This document shows, piece by piece, positions 11,250 to 18,650 of a stretch of DNA of 64,000 nucleotides (position 1 is the stretch's first letter; every line of letters starts with the position of its first letter). The stretch covers positions 9,301,001 through 9,365,000 of the forward strand of contig NZ_CP030050.1 of the NCBI RefSeq assembly GCF_015291705.1, in the 5' to 3' direction. A model generated the notes under the pieces. That model ran no database searches. It was given only the letters and a program-made list of their open reading frames with translations, and was not told the origin of the DNA. This DNA comes from Bradyrhizobium arachidis. Lineage in GTDB: Bacteria > Pseudomonadota > Alphaproteobacteria > Rhizobiales > Xanthobacteraceae. The position numbers and the translations under genes were made by a program.

Positions 11250-11369
11250 GACGTTGTCCTTGCGCGATTTCCCTGGGCTTTGGAGCCATCAATACCGACG
11301 ATTTTAACGATCTGAAACCGGAATGATCGGTTCGGCGTTCATTCGTTCCACCTGAGGCAGGGGCTCGCA

Positions 11370-11885
11370 GTGATGAACAGTTTCGATCTCGCGGTCTATG
11401 CGGCGCTTGCCATGGCCGTCGGCCTCGGCTTTCGGACCGGCCTGCTGCGCAGCGCCATGACCATCCTGGCCTATCTCCTCGCCGCGCCCATGGCGGTGGC
11501 GCTGATGCCGATGATCGCGCCGCAGATCGCCGGCAATCCCAACGCGCCGCTGCTCCAGAACTGGATCTGGTTCTTCGCCATCTTCGTGGTGGTCGGCATG
11601 CTGCTCGGCCATATCGGCCGCGTCGCGCTGAACGACACCCTTGGCGAGGCCGGCATCGGCGACCGCCTCGGCGGCGCCGCGCTCGGCGCCGTCAGGGTCG
11701 GCCTCGTCGCCACCACGCTGGTTCTCGTGTTCGACCAGATCGTGCCGGCCAACCGCCAGCCGCCCTTCCTCGCCGGCTCGCATCTGCGGCCGCTGTTCTC
11801 GGCGGCCGGGCAGATGGGATTCAAATCGCTGCCGCCCGAGGCCGCCGACGCGATCGACCGCCTCAAGCAGGAGCGTCGCATCTAG
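11370..11885 (+). CDS. CvpA family inner-membrane protein
   Basis: 171 residues with about four hydrophobic helices (residues 6-25, 28-50, 64-85, 103-122), then a short polar tail ending DAIDRLKQERRI. The motif GFRTGLLRSAMTILAYLLA, the pattern FVVVGMLLGHIGRV and the glycine-rich DRLGGAALGAVRVGLV fit the CvpA/colicin V production family, membrane proteins of poorly defined function linked to envelope integrity. GTG at 11370 has a GGGG site at seven bases; the ATG directly after it is the alternative. It is shorter at the C-terminus than some relatives. Confidence 0.8.
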   Translation: MMNSFDLAVYAALAMAVGLGFRTGLLRSAMTILAYLLAAPMAVALMPMIAPQIAGNPNAPLLQNWIWFFAIFVVVGMLLGHIGRVALNDTLGEAGIGDRLGGAALGAVRVGLVATTLVLVFDQIVPANRQPPFLAGSHLRPLFSAAGQMGFKSLPPEAADAIDRLKQERRI

Positions 11886-11965
11886 AGCGCGATAAGATCG
11901 CGCTCCAGCTTATTGTCTGGGCATGATCTTTTCGGAAAACCGCTACGCACTTTTCCGAATCATGC
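11885..11965. repeat. GCATGATCTTTTCGG-type palindromic repeat, copy 1
   Basis: A perfect palindrome GAGCGCGAT-AAG-ATCGCGCTC (11885-11905) directly follows the cvpA-like stop codon. Then comes a larger imperfect inverted repeat from GCATGATCTTTTCGG (11921) to CCGAATCATGC (11965). A second copy starts at 16362. It could act as a transcript end for the upstream gene. Confidence 0.8.
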
Positions 11966-12088
11966 CCGTTTGCATCGCCGCGGCCCTCGCCATGCATTTT
12001 GACGCGGGCCTCTCCCTTATCAGCGGCGCCGCAGTTGGCTAGAGTAGCGGCCATCCAAAACCTGCGTGCTATTTTCGGGAGTGAAACA

Positions 12089-12871
12089 GTGGATCTTGGG
12101 ATCAAAGGTCGCCGCGCCATCGTCTGCGCATCCAGCAAGGGCCTCGGCCGCGCTTGCGCCATCTCGCTGGCGGACGCCGGCGTTCACGTCACGCTGACCG
12201 CGCGCGGCGCCGAAGCGCTGAAGAAGACGGCCGACGAGATCCGCAAGGCCTATCCCGATGTGACCGTCACCGAGATCGTCGGCGACATCACGACGCCGGC
12301 GGGCCGCGAGGCCGTGCTGAAGGCCTGCCCCGAGCCCGATATCCTGATCAACAATGCCGGCGGCCCGCCGCCCGGCGATTTCCGCAACTGGACCCGCGAC
12401 GACTGGATCAAGGCGATCGACGCCAACATGCTGACCCCGATCGAGCTGATCAAGGCGACCGTCGACGGCATGATGGCGCGCAAGTTCGGCCGCATCGTCA
12501 ACATCACCTCGGCCGCGGTGAAGGCGCCGATCGACATTCTCGGCCTCTCCAACGGCGCGCGCGCCGGTCTCACCGGCTTCATCGCCGGCCTGTCGCGCAA
12601 GACCGTGATCAACAACGTCACCATCAACGGCCTGTTGCCGGGCCCGTTCGAGACCGATCGCCTGACCGGCACCGCCAAGGCCGAAGCCGACAAGCGCGGC
12701 GTCTCCGCCGAGCAGATCCTGGCCGAGCGCGCCAAGCTCAATCCCGCGGGGCGCTTCGGCCAGCCCGACGAGTTCGGCTATGCCTGCGCCTTCCTGTGCG
12801 GCGCCAAGGCCGGCTTCATCACCGGGCAGAACATTTTGCTCGATGGCGGTGCGTTCCCGGGCACGCTGTGA
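12089..12871 (+). CDS. Atypical SDR family protein lacking the catalytic Tyr
   Basis: 260 residues from a GTG with GGGAG seven bases upstream. An earlier in-frame ATG at 11999 would add an unconserved leader. The fold is SDR-like: VCASSKGLGRACAISLADAG replaces the TGxxxGxG motif, NNAGG is present, and the end is ITGQNILLDGGAFPGTL. At the active site the usual YxxxK is replaced by LSNGARAGLTG, so no catalytic Tyr or Lys is seen. This matches a known BKR-like SDR subgroup with imperfect cofactor motif and tetrad. It may use another mechanism or be non-catalytic. Confidence 0.85.
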   Translation: MDLGIKGRRAIVCASSKGLGRACAISLADAGVHVTLTARGAEALKKTADEIRKAYPDVTVTEIVGDITTPAGREAVLKACPEPDILINNAGGPPPGDFRNWTRDDWIKAIDANMLTPIELIKATVDGMMARKFGRIVNITSAAVKAPIDILGLSNGARAGLTGFIAGLSRKTVINNVTINGLLPGPFETDRLTGTAKAEADKRGVSAEQILAERAKLNPAGRFGQPDEFGYACAFLCGAKAGFITGQNILLDGGAFPGTL

Positions 12872-12875
12872 TCTG

Positions 12876-13020
12876 CCCTCTCCCTCTCCCCGTTCTTACG
12901 GGGAGGGGTGAGGGGCTGCTTCGGCAAAGACGATAGCGATTGGACTCGCGGAGACTCCCCCTCACCCGGATTGCATCTCCGATGCAATCCCGGCCTCTCC
13001 CCGCAAGCGGGGAGAGGCGA
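12876..13020. repeat. CTCTCCCCGC-type imperfect palindrome, copy 2
   Basis: Left arm CTCTCCCCGTTCTTACGGGGAGGGG and right arm CTCTCCCCGCAAGCGGGGAGAG, with GATTGCATC-TCC-GATGCAATC inside. It lies between convergent genes, 7 bases before the end of the DUF3775 gene. Confidence 0.85.
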
Positions 13021-13027
13021 AGACGGA

Positions 13028-13504
13028 TCACCGCTGCTTCGTCGGCTCGTCTTCGTCGCGCTCGCTGGGATCGGAGGAATCGGCGGTGAGACGCTCGTCG
13101 GTCCAGTCGATGCCGAACTCGTCGAGCCCGTCCGCGAGCAGATCGCCCAGCATGGGATCGCCGAGCAGATATTGCACGGTCTCGTGCCGGGGCCTGCGAT
13201 ATTCGCCCCGCGCCTCCACGGCGCGGGCGCGCAAATCGTCCCACTCGTCGATCGTGCCCTCGCCGCGACCGAGCCACGTCAGTGCGACGAGATCGACCTG
13301 CTCGTCCTCGTTCAGGGCAGCGATGAAACTCCCGAGCTCGCTGCCGACGGGATCGGAGCCGTCATCCCCGAGGACATCAACCGAATCGTCATCGCTCGGA
13401 TTCGAGCCCGAATCCGGATCGGTATCCCCTTCCTTGACGTCGAATTCGCGCGCCTTCTCGATGATGAAGGCGACCTTCTCGGCGGAAATCGCAAGCTCTG
13501 GCAT
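13028..13504 (-). CDS. DUF3775 domain protein
   Basis: 158 very acidic residues. The start MPELAISAEKVAFIIEKARE is the usual beginning of DUF3775 proteins. An Asp/Ser-rich linker follows (about 25-55), then the core LVALTWLGRGEGTIDEWDDL and YLLGDPMLGDLLADGLDEFG. A GGGGAG site precedes the ATG. No signal peptide or membrane segment; probably cytoplasmic. The function of the family is not established. Divergent from the metallo-beta-lactamase gene. Confidence 0.8.
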   Translation of the reverse strand: MPELAISAEKVAFIIEKAREFDVKEGDTDPDSGSNPSDDDSVDVLGDDGSDPVGSELGSFIAALNEDEQVDLVALTWLGRGEGTIDEWDDLRARAVEARGEYRRPRHETVQYLLGDPMLGDLLADGLDEFGIDWTDERLTADSSDPSERDEDEPTKQR

Positions 13505-13642
13505 GGGCTCCCCTCGGGCGCATCGTTGGGCTGGTTCCAGGTTCCCCTCGATAACGCAACATCACGACAGATGATCCATTGCGCTCCGTGACGGAAAATG
13601 CGCATCTTTCGGCACCAAAGCAAGAAAATGGGGGCATACCGC

Positions 13643-14494
13643 ATGCACTGGAGGGTCGGCAGCGTCAGAATCACTGAGGTCGTGGAGTTGGAGACGGTCG
13701 GCTCGACCCGCTTCATCCTGCCGCTGGCGAGCAATGATGAAATCCGGAAGCTGCCCTGGCTGATCCCGCATTTCGCCACCGAAGAGGGCCGGCTGAAGAT
13801 GTCGATCCATTCGCTGGTGGTCGAGACGCCGACGCGCCGCATCGTGGTCGACACCGGTCTTGGCAACGACAAGCAGGGCCGCGGCGTCCCGACCTGGAAT
13901 AACCGCAGCACGCCGTTCCTTCAGACGATGACGGCAGCGGGCTTTGCGCCTGAGACCATCGACACCGTGCTGTGCACGCATCTTCACGTCGATCATGTCG
14001 GCTGGAATACGAAGCTGGTCGGCGGCAAATGGGTGCCGACCTTCCCGAACGCGCGTTACGTCTTCGGCCGCACCGAATACGAGCACTGGCGCGATCATTC
14101 CACCGAGCCGGACAAGGCGGCGGTATTTGGCGATTCCGTGCAGCCGATCGTCGATGCCGGCAAAGCCGATCTCATTCCGAGCGATCATCGCCTGTCGGAG
14201 GAGATCAGCGTGATCCCGACTCCGGGCCACAGCCCCGGGCATATGAGCATTTTGATCCAGTCGGGCGGCGAACAGGGACTGCTGACCGGCGACGTCGCCC
14301 ACCATCCCTGCCAGATGGCGCATCTCGATTGGTCCTCGACGGCGGATTCCGACCAGGCGCAATCGGCCGCAACGCGGCGCGAATTGTTCGGGCGGTTTGC
14401 CGATACGCCGACGCTGGTGATCGGCGGGCATTTTTCCGCGGGGCATATCAAGCGCGAGGGAGATGCGTTCAGGTTCGAGGCGCTGCAATCGTAG
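13643..14494 (+). CDS. Metallo-beta-lactamase fold hydrolase, paralogue 1
   Basis: 283 residues from the ATG at 13643, chosen because MHWRVGSVRITEV aligns with the start of the paralogue at 16446 (MSLKYSVGDLTIHRV); ATGs at 13628 and 13598 are alternatives. The HxHxDH zinc motif is H113, H115, D117, H118 (THLHVDHVGWN), with the later ligands in TPGHSPGHMS and LTGDVAHH. This subgroup includes lactonase-like (quorum-quenching) and other hydrolases. It heads a + strand cluster with FAH, GST, a second MBL and an epoxide hydrolase. Its stop codon lies inside a GTAGGGTGGGCA repeat. Confidence 0.9.
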   Translation: MHWRVGSVRITEVVELETVGSTRFILPLASNDEIRKLPWLIPHFATEEGRLKMSIHSLVVETPTRRIVVDTGLGNDKQGRGVPTWNNRSTPFLQTMTAAGFAPETIDTVLCTHLHVDHVGWNTKLVGGKWVPTFPNARYVFGRTEYEHWRDHSTEPDKAAVFGDSVQPIVDAGKADLIPSDHRLSEEISVIPTPGHSPGHMSILIQSGGEQGLLTGDVAHHPCQMAHLDWSSTADSDQAQSAATRRELFGRFADTPTLVIGGHFSAGHIKREGDAFRFEALQS

Positions 14495-14614
14495 GGTGGG
14501 CAGAGCCACCGGGTCGCGCGAACGCGCGCCCGATGACAGGCTTCGCGTGCCCACCTGTCCGGGCTATTGGAAACAGCTCGTGGGCACGGCGCTTCGCGCC
14601 TTTGCCCACCCTGC
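14491..14614. repeat. GTAGGGTGGGCA-type repeat, copy 1
   Basis: Starts GTAGGGTGGGCAGAGCC and ends in inverted form CGCCTTTGCCCACCCTGC, with GCGTGCCCACC and GTGGGCACGG inside. Further copies at 17330, 25164, 37826 and 51344. Confidence 0.85.
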
Positions 14615-14717
14615 AAGGAGGGGCTGCAATGCACCGCTGTTTGAGCGGTTGAATTTCCCGCCGCCCTGTTCCATGAAGCTATTTAACCGATCGGTCCATC
14701 TCCAGGGAGAAACGAGA

Positions 14718-15560
14718 ATGAAGCTTGTTCGTTATGGCGAAAAGGGTGCGGAAAAGCCCGGCCTGATCGACAAATCCGGCCAGCTGCGCGACCTGTCCGC
14801 GCATCTGAAGGACCTCACGGGCGATACCTATTCGCCGGAGAGCCTGAAGAAGCTGGCAGGCCTCGATCCCGCCTCGCTGCCCGCCGTCTCCGGCAAGCCG
14901 CGCTTCGGCTCGCCGGTGACCGGCATCTCGAAATTCGTCGCCATCGGGCTCAACTACAGCGACCACGCCAAGGAGACCGGCGCGGCGATCCCGACCGAGC
15001 CGATCATCTTCATGAAGGCCAACACCTCGCTGTCCGGCCCGAACGATGCGGTCGAGAAGCCGCGCGGCTCGACCAAGCTCGACTGGGAGGTCGAGATCGC
15101 CGCCATCATCGGCACCCGCGCCAAATACGTCTCGGAAGCCGATGCGCTGAACTACGTCGCCGGCTATTGCGTCTGCAACGACGTCTCCGAGCGCAACTTC
15201 CAGACCGAGCGCCTGGGACAGTGGACCAAGGGCAAGTCGCACGACACGTTCGGCCCGCTCGGGCCGTGGCTCGCCACCAAGGACGAGATCAAGGACGTGC
15301 AGAACCTGTCGATGTGGCTCGACGTCAACGGCCAGCGCCGCCAGACCGGCTCGACCGCGACCATGATCTTCTCGATGGCCAAGTGCGTCTCCTATGTCTC
15401 GCAGTTCATGACGCTGCTGCCCGGCGACATCATCACCACGGGCACCCCGCCCGGCGTCGGCCTCGGCATGAAGCCGCCGACCTTCCTCAATGTCGGCGAC
15501 GTCGTGTCGCTCGGCATCGAAGGCCTCGGCGAGCAGCGCCAGGAGATCATCGCGGCGTAA
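14718..15560 (+). CDS. Fumarylacetoacetate hydrolase family protein
   Basis: 280 residues from the ATG at 14718 with an AGGGAGA site; longer upstream frames run through a repeat. The FAH fold is clear: IGLNYSDHAKETGAAIPTEP, then IIFMKANTSLSGPND, with metal ligands in LDWEVEIAAIIG, and GYCVCNDVSERNFQ, SHDTFGPLGPWLA, and GDIITTGTPPGVGLGMKPP. Such enzymes cleave C-C bonds or decarboxylate/isomerise beta-keto acids (2-hydroxyhepta-2,4-diene-1,7-dioate isomerase type) with Mg or Ca. The neighbouring GST and hydrolases suggest breakdown of an aromatic or cyclic compound. Confidence 0.92.
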   Translation: MKLVRYGEKGAEKPGLIDKSGQLRDLSAHLKDLTGDTYSPESLKKLAGLDPASLPAVSGKPRFGSPVTGISKFVAIGLNYSDHAKETGAAIPTEPIIFMKANTSLSGPNDAVEKPRGSTKLDWEVEIAAIIGTRAKYVSEADALNYVAGYCVCNDVSERNFQTERLGQWTKGKSHDTFGPLGPWLATKDEIKDVQNLSMWLDVNGQRRQTGSTATMIFSMAKCVSYVSQFMTLLPGDIITTGTPPGVGLGMKPPTFLNVGDVVSLGIEGLGEQRQEIIAA

Positions 15561-15571
15561 GGGCCTCCGCC

Positions 15572-15712
15572 GTCATCCTGAGGAGCGCGCAACGCGCGTC
15601 TCGAAGGATGCGCCACAAGCACGGTCGCCCGGCGTTCGCGCCGGGTGACGAGAGACCCTCCCTCGTTATCCATCCTTCGAGACGCGCGCCGAGGGCGCGC
15701 TCCTCAGGATGA
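15572..15712. repeat. CGTCATCCTGAGGAG-type repeat, copy 1
   Basis: Inverted ends CGTCATCCTGAGGAGCGCGC and GCGCGCTCCTCAGGATGA with CGCGTCTCGAAGGATGC and CATCCTTCGAGACGCG inside. Related units at 26168 and 35033. Confidence 0.85.
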
Positions 15713-15743
15713 GGACTGTGTGCCTGGATAGAGGTTATTTTCC

Positions 15744-16355
15744 ATGAAACTCTCCTTCTCCGCCGCCTCGCCCTTCGCCCGCAAGGTGCGCATCGCCGCG
15801 ATCGAGCTTGGGCTGATCGACAAGATCGAGCTGATGCCCGCAACCGTCGCGCCGGGCACCGCGAATGAGGACTATTCGCGCATCACGCCGCTGAAGAAGC
15901 TGCCGGTGCTGATCACCAATGACGGCGACGTCATCCTGGATTCCTACGTGATCGTCGAATATCTCAACGAGATGGCCGGCGGCAGCCTGATCCCGGATTA
16001 CGGCCCGCGGCGCTGGAAGGCCAAGACCAATCATTCGCTGATCAACGGCATGCTCGATTCCATGCTGCTGTGCCGCTACGAGAAGATGGTGCGGCCGCAG
16101 GGCCTGCAATGGCAGGCGTGGTCCGACGACCACTGGAATCGGGCCTGGACCGGCATGGCGCGCTTCGAGAACATGCCCGAGGTTTTGAACGGCCCGTTCG
16201 ACATTTCGCAGATCGGCCTCGTTTGCGTGCTCGGCTATGCCGATTTCCGCTTCGCCGATTGCGGCTGGCGCAAGGCCTATCCGAAGCTCGACGCCTTCCA
16301 TCAGAAGATGCTGGAGCGGCCCTCCGTGAAGATCTCGGTGCCGCCTCCGGCGTAG
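15744..16355 (+). CDS. Glutathione S-transferase family protein
   Basis: 203 residues. The thioredoxin-fold half starts MKLSFSAASPFARKVRIAA, with the Ser-Pro-Phe active-site region, and has LKKLPVLITNDGDVILDSYV with the cis-Pro and the ES/DS glutathione contact. The C-terminal helical domain runs from about residue 85, including YADFRFADCGWRKAYPKLDA. It may conjugate or isomerise an intermediate, for instance a maleyl compound feeding the neighbouring FAH enzyme, but the pairing is an inference from order alone. Confidence 0.88.
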   Translation: MKLSFSAASPFARKVRIAAIELGLIDKIELMPATVAPGTANEDYSRITPLKKLPVLITNDGDVILDSYVIVEYLNEMAGGSLIPDYGPRRWKAKTNHSLINGMLDSMLLCRYEKMVRPQGLQWQAWSDDHWNRAWTGMARFENMPEVLNGPFDISQIGLVCVLGYADFRFADCGWRKAYPKLDAFHQKMLERPSVKISVPPPA

Positions 16356-16361
16356 TTTGAG

Positions 16362-16427
16362 CATGATCTTTTCGGAGAGCCGCTGCACACTTTGCGCTGA
16401 CGCGGCCCTCCGGGTTCGGATCATGCC
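16362..16427. repeat. GCATGATCTTTTCGG-type palindromic repeat, copy 2
   Basis: GCATGATCTTTTCGGAGAGC at the left and GGTTCGGATCATGC at the right form an imperfect inverted repeat just after the GST stop codon. Confidence 0.75.
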
Positions 16428-16445
16428 GTAACCGCGGGAGTTCTC

Positions 16446-17315
16446 ATGAGCCTCAAATATTCGGTCGGCGATCTCACGATCCATCGCGTCATCGAGCAGG
16501 AATCCCCGTTCTTTCCAGCGCTGGAGTTCATCCCCGGGCTGACGGCGGAGGTCCTGGCCGAGAACCGCGCGTGGATGCGGCATGCCAAGGCGCTGGACGA
16601 TGCGGACACGTTGATCCTGTGCTTCCAGTCCTACGTGGTGAAGACACCGCACCACACCATCCTGATCGACAGCTGCATCGGCAACGACAAGTCGCGGCCG
16701 CAGCGGCCGAAATGGCACATGAAGACCGACGACACCTATATGCGCGCGCTCGGCGCCGCGGGCGTCTCGGTGGAAGACATCGACTTCGTGATGTGCACGC
16801 ATCTGCATGTCGATCATGTCGGCTGGAACACGCGGATGGAGAATGGCCGCTGGGTGCCGACCTTCCCCAAGGCGCGCTACGTCTTCGCCAAACAGGAGTT
16901 CGATTACTGGACCGAGCAGAACGCGAAGGCCGAGGTGCCGCCCTTCGCCGACAGCGTGCTGCCGGTGGTCGAGGCGGGACGCCACGAGCTCGTCGGCAAC
17001 GACCATCAGATCGGCGATCACGTCCGCATCGTGCCGACGCCCGGCCACACGCCGGGCCATGTCGCATTCGCGATGGGGCGCGGCAAGGACGATGCGGTGT
17101 TCACCGGTGACCTCATCCATTCGCCGCTGCAGACGCTCTATCCGGAGCTGTCGATGAAGTTCGACGTCGATCAGGCCATCGCGGCGAAGACGCGCCGCAA
17201 CGTCCTTGAGCGCTATTGCGACACCGACACACTGTGCTGCACCGCGCATTTCCCCTCGCCGTCGGTGGGGAGGATCAAGCGCAAGGGTAATGCGTTCGTG
17301 TGTGAGTCGGTGTGA
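16446..17315 (+). CDS. Metallo-beta-lactamase fold hydrolase, paralogue 2
   Basis: 289 residues; GGGAG precedes the ATG. The zinc site is H119, H121, D123, H124 in THLHVDHVGWNTRMENGRWV, with TPGHTPGHVAFAMG and FTGDLIHSPLQ for the second metal. It shares long motifs with the gene at 13643 (GNDK after the first strand, WVPTFPKARYVF, the same HxHxDHVGWN), so the two are clear paralogues two genes apart. Probable cytoplasmic hydrolase of an ester, lactone or thioester. Confidence 0.9.
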   Translation: MSLKYSVGDLTIHRVIEQESPFFPALEFIPGLTAEVLAENRAWMRHAKALDDADTLILCFQSYVVKTPHHTILIDSCIGNDKSRPQRPKWHMKTDDTYMRALGAAGVSVEDIDFVMCTHLHVDHVGWNTRMENGRWVPTFPKARYVFAKQEFDYWTEQNAKAEVPPFADSVLPVVEAGRHELVGNDHQIGDHVRIVPTPGHTPGHVAFAMGRGKDDAVFTGDLIHSPLQTLYPELSMKFDVDQAIAAKTRRNVLERYCDTDTLCCTAHFPSPSVGRIKRKGNAFVCESV

Positions 17316-17329
17316 TTTAGCCGAGATGC

Positions 17330-17412
17330 CGTAGGGTGGGCAAAGGCGCACGCCTCGCGCGCCGTGCCCACCACTCCTTATGGTGGGCACGCTTCGCTTT
17401 GCCCACCCTACG
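17330..17412. repeat. GTAGGGTGGGCA-type repeat, copy 2
   Basis: GTAGGGTGGGCAAAGGCGCA and its inverted partner TTCGCTTTGCCCACCCTACG, with CGTGCCCACCA and TGGTGGGCACG forming the inner stem. Confidence 0.9.
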
Positions 17413-17435
17413 ATTCCTCCCGGGTGGAGAAAGCC

Positions 17436-18584
17436 ATGACAACACTCCCCGACATCCCTCTCCCCGCCGGAATCCGCTCGCGTCATGTCGACGGCATCAA
17501 CGGCTTGCGGATGCATGTGCTGGAAGCCGGCTTCGAGACCAAGGAGCGGCCCTGCATCCTCTTGCTGCACGGCTTCCCCGAGCTTGCCTTCTCCTGGCGC
17601 AAGGTGATGCCGGCGCTGGCTGCCGAGGGTTATCACGTGCTCGCGCCGGACCAGCGCGGCTATGGCCGCACGACAGGGTGGACCGCGGATTATGACGGCG
17701 ACCTCACCCCGTTCTCGCTCTTCAACCTCGTGCGCGATGTGCTCGCCCTGGTGGCGGCGTTCGGCTACAGGCAGGTCGATCTTGCCGGGCATGATTTCGG
17801 CAGCCCGGTCGCAGCGTGGTGCGCGCTGATCCGGCCCGACGTGTTTCGATCGGTGACGCTGATGAGTGCGCCGTTCGGCGGCGCGCCGACATTGCCGTTC
17901 GATACGGTCGATGGTCCGGCAAAGCCCGCCGTGGAGGATCCCGTGCATCGCGGGCTCGCCGCGTTGCCACGGCCGCGCAAGCACTATCAATGGTACTATT
18001 CGACACGGCCCGCGAACGACGACATGCAGCACGCGCCGCAAGGTGTGCACGATTTCCTGCGCGCCTATTATCATCACAAGAGCGCGGACTGGACCGACAA
18101 CAAGCCCTACCCGCTGCAATCGTGGTCGGCGAATGAACTGGCGAAACTGCCGACCTACTATGTGATGGATCTGAACGAGACCATGGCCGAGACGGTCGCG
18201 AAAGAGATGCCCTCGCCGGCCGCGATCGCCGCCAACCGATGGCTGCCGGACAGCGACCTTGCTTATTACAGCGCCGAATATGGCCGCACCGGATTCCAGG
18301 GCGGGCTGCAATGGTACCGCTATGGCACGTCGGGCATGCTCAACAAGGAGATGCAGCTGTTCTCAGGACGCAGCATCGACGTGCCGTCGTGCTTCATCTC
18401 CGGCAAGCAGGATTGGGGCACCTATCAGCGCCCCGGCGTGTTCGAGGCGATGCAGGGCCGGGGCTGCACCAGGCTGCTCGGCTGCCATCTCGTCGACGGC
18501 GCCGGCCATTGGGTGCAGCAGGAGCAGCCGGCCGAGGTCAGCCGGTTGCTGCTCGACTTCCTCGCAAAGGCCCGCACGGCCTGA
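17436..18584 (+). CDS. Alpha/beta hydrolase, epoxide hydrolase type
   Basis: 382 residues from the ATG at 17436, preceded by GGGTGGAGA; the longer upstream frame reads through a repeat and is rejected. Motifs of epoxide hydrolases and haloalkane dehalogenases: oxyanion HGFPELAFSWR, nucleophile D120 in LAGHDFGSPVAAW, and catalytic His H358 in VDGAGHWVQQ with the acid probably in FISGKQDWGTY. A lid domain spans about 150-270. It hydrolyses an epoxide or ester in the cytoplasm. It ends the MBL-FAH-GST-MBL cluster. Confidence 0.88.
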   Translation: MTTLPDIPLPAGIRSRHVDGINGLRMHVLEAGFETKERPCILLLHGFPELAFSWRKVMPALAAEGYHVLAPDQRGYGRTTGWTADYDGDLTPFSLFNLVRDVLALVAAFGYRQVDLAGHDFGSPVAAWCALIRPDVFRSVTLMSAPFGGAPTLPFDTVDGPAKPAVEDPVHRGLAALPRPRKHYQWYYSTRPANDDMQHAPQGVHDFLRAYYHHKSADWTDNKPYPLQSWSANELAKLPTYYVMDLNETMAETVAKEMPSPAAIAANRWLPDSDLAYYSAEYGRTGFQGGLQWYRYGTSGMLNKEMQLFSGRSIDVPSCFISGKQDWGTYQRPGVFEAMQGRGCTRLLGCHLVDGAGHWVQQEQPAEVSRLLLDFLAKARTA

Positions 18585-18614
18585 TTTGACCTGGGAACCA
18601 CGGCGCCCTATATA

Positions 18615-18633
18615 GTTTAGAACTATTCTAAAC
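18615..18633. promoter_or_regulatory. Iron control element (Irr box) in front of mbfA
   Basis: GTTTAGAACTATTCTAAAC is a perfect palindrome with 8-base arms and a 3-base spacer, matching the rhizobial ICE motif bound by Irr. It ends 17 bases before the GTG start of the ferritin/VIT1 gene, overlapping the likely promoter or transcript start (TATAGTTT), a position that suits repression under low iron. Confidence 0.88.
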
Positions 18634-18650
18634 TGGATAGCAGTGCCGCC

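Noticed and set aside
17364..17435. Upstream start for the epoxide hydrolase
   Set aside because: The extra residues are a reading of the GTAGGGTGGGCA repeat (LCPPYDSS) and not protein.
15735..18311. Long minus-strand open frame (858 codons) under the GST, MBL and hydrolase genes
   Set aside because: It covers three genes with clear catalytic motifs on the + strand and reads through a repeat; it is a shadow frame.
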